The translations under genes were made by a program, and so were the position numbers. Source: Sphagnum compactum (taxonomy: Eukaryota > Bryophyta > Sphagnopsida > Sphagnales). Taken from it: a DNA stretch of 64,000 nt. Every line of letters starts with the position of its first letter. Positions within the stretch are counted from its first letter, which is position 1. The stretch spans positions 30,060,213 through 30,124,212 of the forward strand of contig OZ234493.1 in NCBI GenBank assembly GCA_965153455.1. Reading direction: 5' to 3'. Below the pieces are notes generated by a model. The model was not told where the DNA came from and did not search any database. It was given only the letters and a program-made list of their open reading frames with translations. Positions 47,900 through 59,003 of this stretch are shown one piece after another.

Positions 47900-50000
47900 C
47901 AACATTTGGAAACTAACCCTCATGGATTTGCCACCAATGAATCCACACACATAGATGGTGGAATAGATAGCCTTTGAAATAAAGAAAGTTCTGCAATAAT
48001 AAATGCCCGTGAAGATTCCTCCATGGAAGCTCTAACACCGAACATGTTATTGTCCTCTTCTTCAATTTGAAAAGCAGGTTCATCACATGGTGCTACAACT
48101 ACCTCAACAATAGGATTCAATTGATAAAAAATAGTCATCAGAAGAAGGATGACTTCTTTCACATCATACTTAGTAGCAAGGTGGATTGCATTTTTGCGCC
48201 CCACAAAACTTTCCACAACCCGTAGAGATTTGAAATAAGGATCAAACATCACGGCCAACATAATGTGAACTTGATGGGAATCAAATGCCTTCAAAAATTC
48301 TAGAAAAGGTTTAAGTATTTTCACAACCTTCTTCTGCATGTTTTTTTCAATGTATGGAGTTCAACATCAAAATGGTCAAATGTTTCATTCCCATCAAGGG
48401 GATTTGATTTAGATTCCATAGCCATAATCAAATTGATTATAGTAGCTAAGGCATCATAATAACTAGTGGCCTTTAGATTGGTTCATCACACATGCTATCA
48501 ATTCAGGATTAAACAATTAGTGACAACTTCCGCAATGGCCTAGACCTGGGCCTTAAAAACTCTTTGTTGCAATGTTAGTGACTTCTGCTTCCCATAACAA
48601 GATGGCTTGTTTAAATTCCAAAGTTTCTTCAAACATTATAACTTTATTTGCAAACTTGGTTTTCACTAGAGTTTTCAACTTTTGGTGCCACATCCCACTC
48701 TCAATGTAGGCCTTTTCTCATTCCTATCTCCATTTCCATGACTTCCTTGTCCAAGTAATTATTTTTTGCAAACATGTTTGAGCATCTTTAACATTCACCA
48801 AAGTTAAACCCACTAAAACCTTATCATCATTTGTCGCATATTGACACGTTTTAGACATCAGATGTCCAAAGCAAGTACCTTCATAAACCTGCAAAAGCTT
48901 GAGCGGTTCACAATTAATGATTGATCATAATGTTGTAGCCATGGTTCCCAAGTTGTTGCCTTCATGTTTCACAAAAGCAATCACCCAGTGAATTAGTCCA
49001 AATTTTTCCAACAAAGATTGGAACTGCAAAGTCATGGCATTGCCACTAGTTATTTCATGCACTTCAAACAAATTATCAGTAGCATGCCTAGGTGTCCAAG
49101 CCTCATCTAAATAATTAATGACCAAAACAAATGTATTTATGCCACTTCTTGACATCTAGATATCAAAGCTAATAGACACAATAGTTGTTGATTCTAGATG
49201 TGGTAGAATATGTAATTCCATGGCCTTTGTGACCATCGTAGGAAGCACTCATTTCACAAGAGAAGAACGAAAAGGAAATACAACACAGGGACATTGGCAC
49301 AATATTAACCTTTTTAACTAAATGTTTTCAAAAGTTGAAAGAGGCATATAGCCTTTGCAGATGTACAACACAAGGTCTTCAATAGGATTTTGTTGTGCTT
49401 CATTAACATTCTTCTACGGGTTTGTTGACCCCAAAAAAGAAGTGATTGTAGAACTAGTCTCCCCAACCCTTTTTTTCCCATGCTATTGATTGTGATATGT
49501 TTCAAAAAGCTTAGCCACTACCCTTTCACTTAGTACAGATTTTCTTTTAGCAAGCAAATGAGGATGAACCTTCTCAACATGTGTTTTCATAGGAGTAATG
49601 CCATTAGTTTTCCCATGCTTGATGAGGCCATTTTATAACAGAATTAGATTGGTTTAGAACGTTGCCAAACGTTTGTTGGGATCGACATATGATGCATATC
49701 AACAACTATGGATTCAACATATCAACAAGCAAGTTATCATTTACATAAAAAACCTCTAGCAAATAAAAGTTCTACTATGTGGTTTCCACAACAAAGATTG
49801 TTGTTCCATAGCTTGAATATACACCTCATCAAAGGTAATTGGTAAGTCATTATCACATTGCTGTTGATGCACACTTTCCAAATTTGAAAAGTTGTGAGAT
49901 CGAGAAGGGATTGTGCTCACGTCAAAAATAACTTCCATCGACACTTTCAATGACACAAATTTTGTCTTTAACCATTGGAAAGTTCCAAATATCAAGAAGA
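47900..50000 (-). pseudogene. Decayed hAT transposase inside the 4354-bp element
   Basis: Minus-strand fragments in order. About 49300-49640: BED-finger end and NKILLKTLCCTSAKAICLFQ. 48925-49155: FVLVINYLDEAWTPRHATDN and GLIHWVIAFVKHEGNNLGTM, the first part of the hAT catalytic fold. 47920-48339: LKPFLEFLKAFDSHQVHIML and AVMFDPYFKSLRVVESFVG, the region before the dimerisation domain. The stretch 48340-48925 between the last two is broken by stops, and the C-terminal dimerisation signature is not visible. This copy cannot make an active enzyme but may still be mobilised in trans. Confidence 0.8.
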
Positions 50001-50554
50001 TATTAAAATTAATTTTTTAAGCTTTAACTGAATATAGTTTCAGCCATGGTGTTTCAATTGAATTCAATGTTCAATCATAATGAATAGGGAGCTTCAAATA
50101 GTAAGAAAACACACCTGAGCACCAAACCCTAAACTCCACACTTCATGACCATGACATATTCAAATGAAAAATAATAACAAAAACAAAAACATTTTCAAAA
50201 TGTAATTGAAAGTCAAAAGTTCAAAGGTGATGAGCTGATACATGATGCAATTGACAGTTGAAGCACGAAGCAAAACTTACCAAAGGGGTTGAAAATACTT
50301 ACATTTCATGATATAGAACTTGTAGAACTTGACAAACCAACAATGGCTTTTGGATCGATGGCCAACACAAGAGCTTGTAAAAGTTTTCACGCAACAACAC
50401 CAACTCAAAGGAGTCAATGCAAGATTCTCCAACAACATTGATGCTAAAAGCCACAAGTGAGCAAGTGAGTTGATGCAGGAACTTGCAAGAACTTGCAAGA
50501 ACTCTTGAACAACACAAATGACTCAAAAGTTGAAAGCCAAAAGTAGAATATAGA

Positions 50555-50895
50555 ATCCACTTGAACGAATTGATGTAGGAACTTGCAAAAACTTGCGGGA
50601 ACTTGTAAAAACTCTCAAGTGAAAAGGTCAACAACAATGGTGCAAAGTTCCTCCCACTCTTTGCAATGAGTGCTATGCCATATTCGCCGTTTCCTAAACC
50701 CTAAACCCTAGATATGCACAATGAAATACAAAATCTACCTGAATAAGTTGATGCACGAACTTGTGAGAACTTGCAAAAACTCTCGAGTGAAAAGCTCGAC
50801 AATGATGGTGCCAAGTTTCCCCCCCATTCTTTGTAATGACCAAGATGTCATATTTGCCATCCCCTAAACCCTAAACCCCGGATATGCATAGTGAA
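50555..50895. repeat. ~177-bp tandem duplication near the right end of the hAT element
   Basis: Two units share GAACTTGCAAAAACTTGC-like sequence, AAAAACTCTC, the C(T/C)AAACCCTAAACCC block and GATATGCA(C/T)A. The spacing between equivalent points (about 50561 and 50738) is about 177 bases. Each copy ends with two telomere-like CCCTAAA units. Confidence 0.7.
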
Positions 50896-51126
50896 AATTC
50901 ATATCCGGAATCCCCAAATCCTTTGTTTCCAGATATGTATATCTCGAAACTAATTTTTCCAGATACGGATGCACATATACATATCTTTGAGGGGCTCCTC
51001 TGCCAGATATGCATAGAGACATTTGTTAGAAAAAAACAACTACTGGATATGACTCCATGCATATCCGGCCATTATGCATGTGCATATCTGGACTTTTCCA
51101 TATATCCGGCCAACACTGGTATGAAC

Positions 51127-51840
51127 CTCTCTTGAGTTGAGTTTGGGTTTCACCTGGGTAACCTGTGTTGTGAAGGATGAAAATTACATGATGGGCTTTC
51201 TATGTATGTATGTATAATAATAGTTAGCTACTAGGTAAGTAGATGTAGGTACCTAGATTGCTAGTACAAAAGTAGGGCTAGTTGGGTTATTAGTAGGTAG
51301 GTAATGAAAACAGAAATCCAGGTAACCACTGAGGTTAGCCAGGGAATTCAAACCAGTGTTTTTATAAAAATTTCGCCAAATTTCAACCTGAAAAACACTA
51401 TTGCAACTGAGTTTCATGGGAAAAATGGCCCAAGTTTGCAAGATTTCAAAGAAAAACTAAAAATCCAAATCACCAGATTTTTGTGATAAGAAGTTCCAGT
51501 AGGTAGCCAAGAATATAGAATGATTCTGTTTTTCTTTTTTCTTTTTTCTTTTTTTTTAAAAAGCTTTCATATCTAGTATGTAGCCACATTTGAATAACTT
51601 TTTCTGGATGATTGCCAATTTTAACTCCATCACAAAATCCTTTAGAAAACCCCTTAGGGTTACTACTTACCTACTTACTAACAACCCACAAGCAGGTCGT
51701 TAGGAGGTAGGTAGTAAAGAAAAGCAACCCAGCTAACCACCATGGTTAGCTAGGGAACTGAAACCCAACAGAAAACTGTTTCCTGACCACTTACCATCCA
51801 TCCTTCATGGTGTGCTGGTGGGTGCTTTTTGGCTATTTGG
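51127..51840. repeat. Repeat R1, copy interrupted by hAT (right part)
   Basis: Continues the R1 sequence broken by the hAT insertion: GAGTTTGGGTTTCACCTGGG, TAGGTAGG motifs, GCTAACCACCATGGTTAGCT (about 51734-51753), GTTTCCTGACCACTTACCAT and CATGGTGTGCTGGTGGGTGC. It is longer than the copy at 44.6 kb, with extra sequence at about 51340-51650. Confidence 0.7.
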
Positions 51841-52344
51841 TAAGTGAACTTTTGTGACTATCTGTAAAGCTAAGAGTGGAAAAACAAACACCTATTTACC
51901 CTAAACCCTAGTTACACATTAATTCATTATTTATGAATTTTCCAGAAATTCTGAAAAATAACTACCTGCCAAACTCTAGAGCATACTAGCTTCATTTTTT
52001 AGTATAGTGTCTAATTGTAAAATATTATTATTGTTAATGCCAAAGTTAAACGTCTAAAATATTATTATTATTATTATTATTATGCACCTTGTTGCCGAAC
52101 CAGCCCAGGTACTATGGTAGTAATTTTGAAAGTTTAGAAAGCCCAATTTGCAACTCAATTTTTACATATTTATGCCTGCCATGTGTGGGGGGGTATCAAA
52201 GGCCAGGAGGGTCCCTCTCTGGGTTGTAACTTGTAACGAATTTCCTAAACAATTGGGCCTCTCAACTTCCACCGCTTGTGAAACATTCACCCCTTAACTC
52301 TGGTAAAGTAATTAACGTTAGGCCATGTCCTTCTTCCTCTAGAG
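51841..52344. other. Intergenic DNA, nothing recognised
   Basis: A (TTA)n microsatellite at about 52063-52082 and a telomere-like ACCCTAAACCCTAG at about 51898-51911. No frame or domain is seen. Confidence 0.4.
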
Positions 52345-52546
52345 AAGAGTGTACTAAATATGATCTGACTGCTTTGCTCCTTGTTTCTGATTGGCCAAAC
52401 ATATTGATTGGTCCAGGTGGTTTACTATTAGTAGTTCCCACATAATTGCAGTCCCAATTTCAGTTTTATCGGTGGGGTTGCAAAAAAGTAAATAACTAAA
52501 GTTGGATGTGAGAAATTTTTTGGGTAAGCACTGGTGGCGATGCTCT
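52345..52546. mobile_element. MITE M1, truncated copy 2
   Basis: Matches the 3' half of the other M1 copies (AAGAGTGT, TGATTGGTCCAGGTGGTTTA, GGTGGGGTTGCAAAAAAGTA). It ends AGCACTGGTGGCGATGCTC followed by TTA. The 5' half is missing. Its right end is the near-perfect inverse of the left end of the copy at 53434. Confidence 0.75.
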
Positions 52547-52555
52547 TAGTCCCAC

Positions 52556-52960
52556 AATTTGTGCCCCTGCCATTAGCCCAGACCAAAAAGGGTGACAAAC
52601 AGTTTTGGAAATAAAAGTTTCATACAGCCAATGAGAACGCTCAGCATGCACCCATGAGGGGTCCAGTTTTTTTCTTTAAGGGGGGGGGGGAGGGATTTTT
52701 CCGCTTTTTTCCTTGTTCCTGTCATGTTCTCATGGTGATCCCCAAGTTCGCAAGACGTTCCCAATAGTACCTCAGACTTATCTCAAAGTTCAACTCTCAT
52801 GAATGTAAGCTGAAAAGTTGGGCCATAGTGGAGGACATTTGTTTCTAATTTGCAATTTGGGGCCATTTGAGGTGCTTCTATTGTGGAGTGCCCAATGTTC
52901 CAAAACAATTGGTGATGGGCCAATCAATATGGCTCATTGCTCACAAAATAAAATCATTCC
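52556..52960 (-). repeat. Dispersed repeat R2, copy 3 (inverted)
   Basis: Reverse-complement counterpart of 32690-33085: starts TTTGTGCCCCTGCCATTAGC and ends about GGCCAATCAATATGGCTC. It contains a G-run at 52681-52690. Confidence 0.7.
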
Positions 52961-53433
52961 TTTACCTATTTAGTCCATCAAATGTTTGACTATTATATTG
53001 TTAGCTACCATCCACCCTTTATGGCACATACTAATTTCATTTGTGTTAAGCATTGGGAGACATTTCCTAAGAATATTTGGAAGACACCTTATATTCAACA
53101 TTTTGTTTTCTGAAAAATTTTGTTGCCTTTTTTTCTACCAAAATTTTGATATTTGTTGGGAAATTTTTGGTATCGGATTTTTTTAAATTCCTAGTGTAAA
53201 TTTGAGTTATTTTTCTCATTTAGGGGAAATGTTTTCTAATAATAAATGAAAAAAAAAACCTTTCTTTACGTCGATGAATATGCCTCCTAAATCACAAGGA
53301 ACGAACTTACACCTATTATTTAGGAGGGGCCAGAATCCTACAGCTACTTCTAGGTGTTAGGCCATTCCCATGTGATGTGTGTGTGTGTGTTTACCATTAT
53401 AATAAGGTTTTTCTTGTGCTTTACAATGGGTAA

Positions 53434-53789
53434 GAGCATCCCCACCAGTGCTCAGTATGTGACCCTGCACATTAAAATCAGAGGAAGAAATGTCAACATA
53501 TGCCGGTTTAGGAAAATGGTTTTGGCTAAGTATAATTGCAGAGTTTGCGGTAGTTGGTAAAAGGCAGTTCAAGGATGTGCGCTGCAGAAAAGAGTGTAAT
53601 AGCTACTACTCAGTGTTCCTGATTGGCCCCATCATAATGATTGGCCCAGGTGGTTTGCTATTAGTAGTCCCTCACCTATTTGCTATCCCAGTTTCAGTTT
53701 TATGAGTGGAGTTGCAAAAATATAAATAATTAAACTTGGATGTGAAAAATATTTTTTGAGGGTACTAAGCACCACCGTAGGAGTTGCTC
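53434..53789. mobile_element. MITE M1, copy 3 (356 bp)
   Basis: Begins GAGCATCCCCACCAGTGCTC after TAA (53431-53433) and ends AGCACCACCGTAGGAGTTGCTC. The interior matches copy 1 at 33608-33990 along its length. The 3' side reads ACT instead of TAA, so the target duplication has decayed on that side. Confidence 0.78.
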
Positions 53790-56700
53790 ACTTCGTAATT
53801 TATCGTTAAGTATAATATTAAGCTACTCAATTGAAAGAGTGAAGGAAAGAACAAATGCCTGCAGTCGATGAGAACATGATGCTTCGGTTTCCTTTTGGTA
53901 AATGGACAAAGTATAGGGGAAACAAAAAATTGTTATTGTGAGGTTCCTTCAAGGGCAACCTTTGAAAAGACCAAAAAGACCAGGGAAGAATGGCTATCTC
54001 TTGGAGGACACAGAGGGGTCAAGGGATCATCATGTGACTTGGTGACCTGCAAGACAAGCACATGCTCTCTTTCCAGGTTATTGGATTCTAATTTTAAAAC
54101 TTGCAATGGAAAAATAGCATTTGGTGGATTCTTTCTTCAGCTAGGCTAGAAGTGTTCATGGCTTTCCCACCACCAAATGGGGACCCCTAAAAGACTTAGT
54201 CCAATCATTTGGGAAATGCATGCCTACTATTTTCTACCATTAGGATTCTATGCCTTAGTGTTACCAGTATGCCCCCCAAGTGGGGCCAGGGTGAACTAGA
54301 GCACCCACATTGTTACCTTGGTCACCTTCCAAAGTGAGGCCTCTTAGTGAAGGTCTCACTAAACCAAAACCCTAAAAAATGTTTAGATTTGAACTCAAAG
54401 ACCCTGATTTAGTCTAAGCATGGGATATTTTGTATTTGTAATTATGTGGAAATCATTAAAATGGATTTTGAGATTTTTACCATAGTAAACAATTTTATGA
54501 TGTTACCAAAGTGACCATCACCCATACAAAGATTTAGTCAAATATAATATGTGCTATGGATATGTAATAGGTACCAAAGTGACCATCATACATAGGAAGA
54601 TTTAGCCAAAATATAATATGTGCCACAATAAACAACATATATTTTACATTGCTATGAATGAAACCACAAAGTTTACCTGCAAATGTGCCATGAGCCGAGG
54701 CTCTGGCCAACTGATTGCCATAGGAGAAAAACAAGTGTTGGGAACTTAGTTCTCACTTTATAGAACCTGGAACCAAGGGTAAAGGTAGGGTATGTATATC
54801 CTTGATCAATGGTTCCCAAAAGCAATGAACCAGTTCTGACCCTTGACCGAAGGTTCCAAAAAATTGTAGAAGGCTGGTATATTTTCTTCGGCTCTTGTCA
54901 CGATGGCCAAAGTTTTCAAACATATTTGACCCCCTACATCCCTGTCCAGTTGCCTTTGTTTTTAGTTGTCTTTCAGTTGTGTGGGGTTGTTGACCATGAA
55001 AACCACTTTGCTTATTTATGTGGTGTTTTTCCACGCATTTCATCCATCTCCTTGCACGACTTGCTTCATGATACTGGCGATGGGTTTAGGTCTTGGGTTA
55101 CTTGATTTCTCCTCTTAGGGTTCCCCCATTGTTTGTTTTTGCATTTTCGGGTGATGTTTTTTTGTTTGATCTTCAATCCTTTTGCTCTTGTTCCCTTGCC
55201 AGGTGTTTTTCATTTTTTCCAAATAAATAAATAATTAATTAACTTTGCTTAGCTTGCTGGATAGATCTTTCCAACAACAGCAAAGGCACATTCCAATTCC
55301 TCCGAAATTTTCAGCTAAGATTTAATTTTAATTTTAGTGAAGAAATCATTCAATATTCAAGAACTCCTACACCGCAAGTCCAAACGCCATGAAACCGAGC
55401 CAATGCACCCTTCCTCCTCGAGAGCTTTCCAAAGAGACCAAAAACACGATCTGAAGCATCCTGGTTCGGTGGATCTCATTGGTACAAACAGAACAAAACA
55501 AACTTCCTTCCTTCCTTCATAAATAGATGTCCCAGAACTGGTTGTTGTAGTACCTTGGCCACTTTGACACATGTTTGTCAAATCCTCAATTACTTTTGAG
55601 GATCCCATTTCGAAAAATGGTTTATTCTTAAATATTTCATCAGATTCTTTCCTTTCTTTCAGAAAAATATTTCTGAAAAAAATTATTTTGAAAATTTGAA
55701 AATTTCTGAAAATAATATAAGTAATGTTGAACTCACCCAGGTGCTACTTGTATCTCTCATCATGTGTGCTGGAGTATTCACCGCATGTATCCAAAATTTG
55801 TATTCCAAAATTTTTACTACCCTATTTTAGGTGGACACTCATGGCACTTCGCATTCTACGTTATATTGTAATACATGGGCGATTTTAGCATAAATTAAAT
55901 TAAATTTCATTTTATTATTTTTTTTGAAATTAGTCCTATTGTCTAAAATTTCAAAAATTTAGATTGCATGAATTTGGAATCAAACCTTGGCTTAGTACAA
56001 ACAAGCACATCAGTTGTGAATACACTAACGAATCTTAAATTTAAAAATAAATAAATTATTTGGCACTTGTGTGTCTAACCCACCCACCCACCCACGTACT
56101 ATGATAGTAACTAGGTCTAGTAACTAGGTTGAGCGGCATACATATAAAAGGCATGTAAATTTTGGAGATGAACTGACAAGTGTTCACCCGTCTTTCCTTC
56201 TGGGTGGTGGCGGTCACAAGCATACACCTCTTTCTTAAGTAGTGGGTCAATTGCGAGTGCAGCCCTCTTTACTTATGTACGGGTGGTGGTGGTGACAATT
56301 TTAGACCTCTTTCTTTGTAGGTGCTGGCAAATTGCAATATCCGCCCTCTTTCCTTGTGGGTGGTGGCTAACCACCACCCACGAGGGCCCAAAACTTGACC
56401 TTTGTGATTACTATTAGGGTATCGGCATCTCTTTATTTATATACTCAACTTACAACTTTCCATTGTAAATTGTCTTCGGGTTGTGATCATAGTCACTCAC
56501 CACTCTACTAGTCAAGCATTTAATCAACATACAAAGCTGTGAAAGTAGTCTGTTAAACTACAACCCATTATACATTTATCATTTTTGAAAAAAAATCTTT
56601 AGAAAGTTCCCAACAACAAGACAAACCCCCCTCAATGGAAAGGAAGCTTACATATTTTCAAAATAATCGCACTTTGGGATGAAATATCACGTTCTATTAT

Positions 56701-58137
56701 TATCTTGCTTTCATCAAAGTTTGGCAAGACAACAATTTCTGAGAGACAAATGACAACAAGGTAATGGAAAGAGACCCTAAGACACTTCTCATATTACCCC
56801 CCCCCCCCCCCCCCCCCCCCAAAGTAAAGGGCCCAAAGCTCAGTTCCTTGCTACACTTGCAAAGTAAGTTATTGATTGAGGCTTTGGGGTGGGGGGATGG
56901 GGGCATTCTTGGTCTTCTTCTCTCAGTTGAATTCTTCTCACTGACCAGGCTTGTAGGCCAAGAAAGAAAAAGTCACCAAAAGAAAAGAAAGGTAAGTTGG
57001 CCTCTTGCAAAATATCCACTCGGTACCCCAAAAAAAACACACACACACACACACAATGCATAATCGTGCACATCAAGGTAAGCACGCAAGCACCCATTCC
57101 ACAATCATGGATTTTTAGATTCTAGAAGTTCCCTCTCAATGAGGCTTTTTTGAGATGAAGGCTCAAATGAAGTAGTATTTCAATCCACAATATATTTGAA
57201 TTTTTAAAATTTTGAATAAATTAATTAATTGATCCTCAGCAAAAGATTCGGGAACAAGGAAGATACTTTCACTTCAAAGAGTGGCTTAGAATGAAAGCTT
57301 AATGTGAGAATTTTAATTGGTTTACGGTTGAACTTTAGGATGTATTTTATGATATATTTGTGTGACTTGTGCTGGTGGCGCAAGTGTAAACTTGTTACCC
57401 AACTAATTAAAATTGAATTTTGAAATTTTATGGAATTATCAATGACAAAGATCACTCAATATCTCTTGCACCTTAAGTTTTAAAACTACTAAATCCCTTC
57501 CATAATATCCTACTCATTGACCACTTTCCAAGAATACACAAATTATGGACCAATTTTTGTAAAACCTTTAGTTCTGGTTTTATCAAATTCTCAAAGACAA
57601 AATACAATTGTTAAATATTCAATAACTCTTGAGCTTTAGGTCTGAACAATATGAAACCACTTCAGTGTAGCCCTACTCATTCTCATTCAAGGCTTTCCGA
57701 AAACATCCCAATCGAAGGGGGAAGGGAGGAGAGGAGGGGGGGGTGGGTGCTGTGGTGCACTGAAATTACATGAAACAAGGGGCATGGCACACTGCAGCCT
57801 TGCCATTTACATTAAAAAGTATCTGAAGGCAAAAGAAAAATTATGGAACGTTCAGGAATGTTCTAATTTTCAACATGGGAATCTTCAATTAATGAATGAA
57901 TGAATTAATTAATTAATCAAGTATTCAACAAACATGTGTTGAAGGTGCCCCTTGACATTGAGAGGCCACATTGAGAGGCCAATTAATTAATACATAGCCT
58001 ACGAAAAGTTTTAAAATTAGGCCCTCCTCAAATTCTGCAGCATCTACTAAAAAAGAAGAAGGGGGAGTTTCCACGAAGTTGGAGACCCTGTATATTTCCA
58101 AGTTTCTGGAAAGGAATATGAAGTTAACTACTCAAAA
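53790..58137. other. Intergenic DNA with simple repeats, no gene recognised
   Basis: Contents I can name: a 68-bp tandem duplication at 54501-54637, a run of 24 C at 56797-56820 and an (AC)n tract at about 57038-57053. A (CCCA)n tract lies at about 56080-56093, next to CACC/GGTGG-rich stretches up to 56390. Frames of 60-99 aa in the region, including 54809-55105 (+) and 55337-55522 (+), show no family features or splice-consistent partners. Confidence 0.4.
54501..54637. repeat. 68-bp tandem duplication
   Basis: Two copies of TACCAAAGTGACCATCA ... AAGATTTAG(T/C)CA ... AATATAATATGTGC with a 68-base period. Non-coding. Confidence 0.75.
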
Positions 58138-58700
58138 CCTGCCATCTCTGTTATCACTAACTAGTTTACTAACCACTTTACTAACTACTATCCCTAGTAA
58201 GTTACCTGCAGTGTGCCTTTGCTAATTCCTTATACAACTGTACTGAACTACCCGGAACCTGCCTCTGTGCCATCACTAACTACTTTGCTAACCACTGTAC
58301 TAACTACGATGACTAGTGAGTTCCCCTCGCCTGGGTAATTCATTAACGACTCTACTACTTAAAACTACTTATGAATCACTAAGTACTTTACTAACCACTT
58401 TACTAACTGCCATGTGTGCCATCACTACCCACTTCACTAATTACCGTGACTAGTGTGAGTCACCTACTCCGCCTGCTAGCCTAATTCATAAAGCACCTTC
58501 ACTAAATTACTCAAAGCCTGCCATCTGTCTGGGTTATCAATAACTACTTTACTAACTACTTTACTAACTACAGTGAGTAGTAAGCTAACTACCCCCGCCT
58601 GCTAGCTTAATTCATAAACAACTTTACTAAATACTACACAAACCCTGCCATCTGTCTGTGTTTCTTACTAACTACTTTACTAACCACGTTCCTAACTACT
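58138..58700. repeat. Minisatellite of ~125-bp units just upstream of the PFK gene
   Basis: About 4.5 diverged units, each with CCTGCCATCTGT, then repeated ACTA(A/C)(C/T)(T/A)ACTTTACTAAC, then AGTA(A/G)G, then CGCCTGCTAGC and TAATTCATAAA. Short CTAACTAC sub-repeats lie inside each unit. It ends about 300 bases before the start codon and so probably reaches the promoter. Confidence 0.8.
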
Positions 58701-59003
58701 TCTCCTCGGGAAGCTCACGGAATTGACTGAAGAAGAATAAGCGCGTTAAAGAAGGAAGGAAGAGCGAGCGTTGCAACCACAACGTGGCGATCCGACACAG
58801 TGCAGTCGTCGTTTGTGGTTGCAGCAGTTGTTTTAGGAGCGCATTTTAGAGCAGAATTTCGGCGTCATGTCCCGGTGCCGAGCGATCCAAGCAACCGCCA
58901 TATATTGCTGACGCATGCAGGGAGCTTGAAATCGTCTCGATCGGTGAAGTATTAAGTCCTTTATTTTTGCAAGAATCAGAGTGGTGTGGTGAATGTTTTT
59001 GCT
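58701..59003 (+). promoter_or_regulatory. PFK 5' leader with an overlapping upstream ORF
   Basis: GC-rich sequence before the start codon. An upstream ATG at 58993 opens an eight-codon frame (seven residues plus TGA, 58993-59016) that overlaps the main start at 59004 in another frame. An in-frame TAA at 58953-58955 bounds the main frame. No transcription start can be placed. Confidence 0.5.

Larger units (their letters stand above)
46765..51118 (-). mobile_element. hAT transposon, 4354 bp, with TIRs and 8-bp target duplication
   Basis: Left end CAGTGTTGGCC and right end GGCCAACACTG are perfect 11-bp inverted repeats. The 8-bp direct repeat GTATGAAC flanks it at 46757-46764 and 51119-51126. 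An 8-bp duplication and a CAG start are diagnostic of hAT elements. Both subterminal regions are crowded with GATATGCAT/ATATCCGG-type motifs in both orientations, as expected for transposase-binding sites. A decayed transposase lies inside on the minus strand. The insertion split a copy of repeat R1: the flanks join as ACTCAATAGTGTATGAACCT, comparable to ACTCAGTTGTGGATGAACCT at about 44686. Confidence 0.92.
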
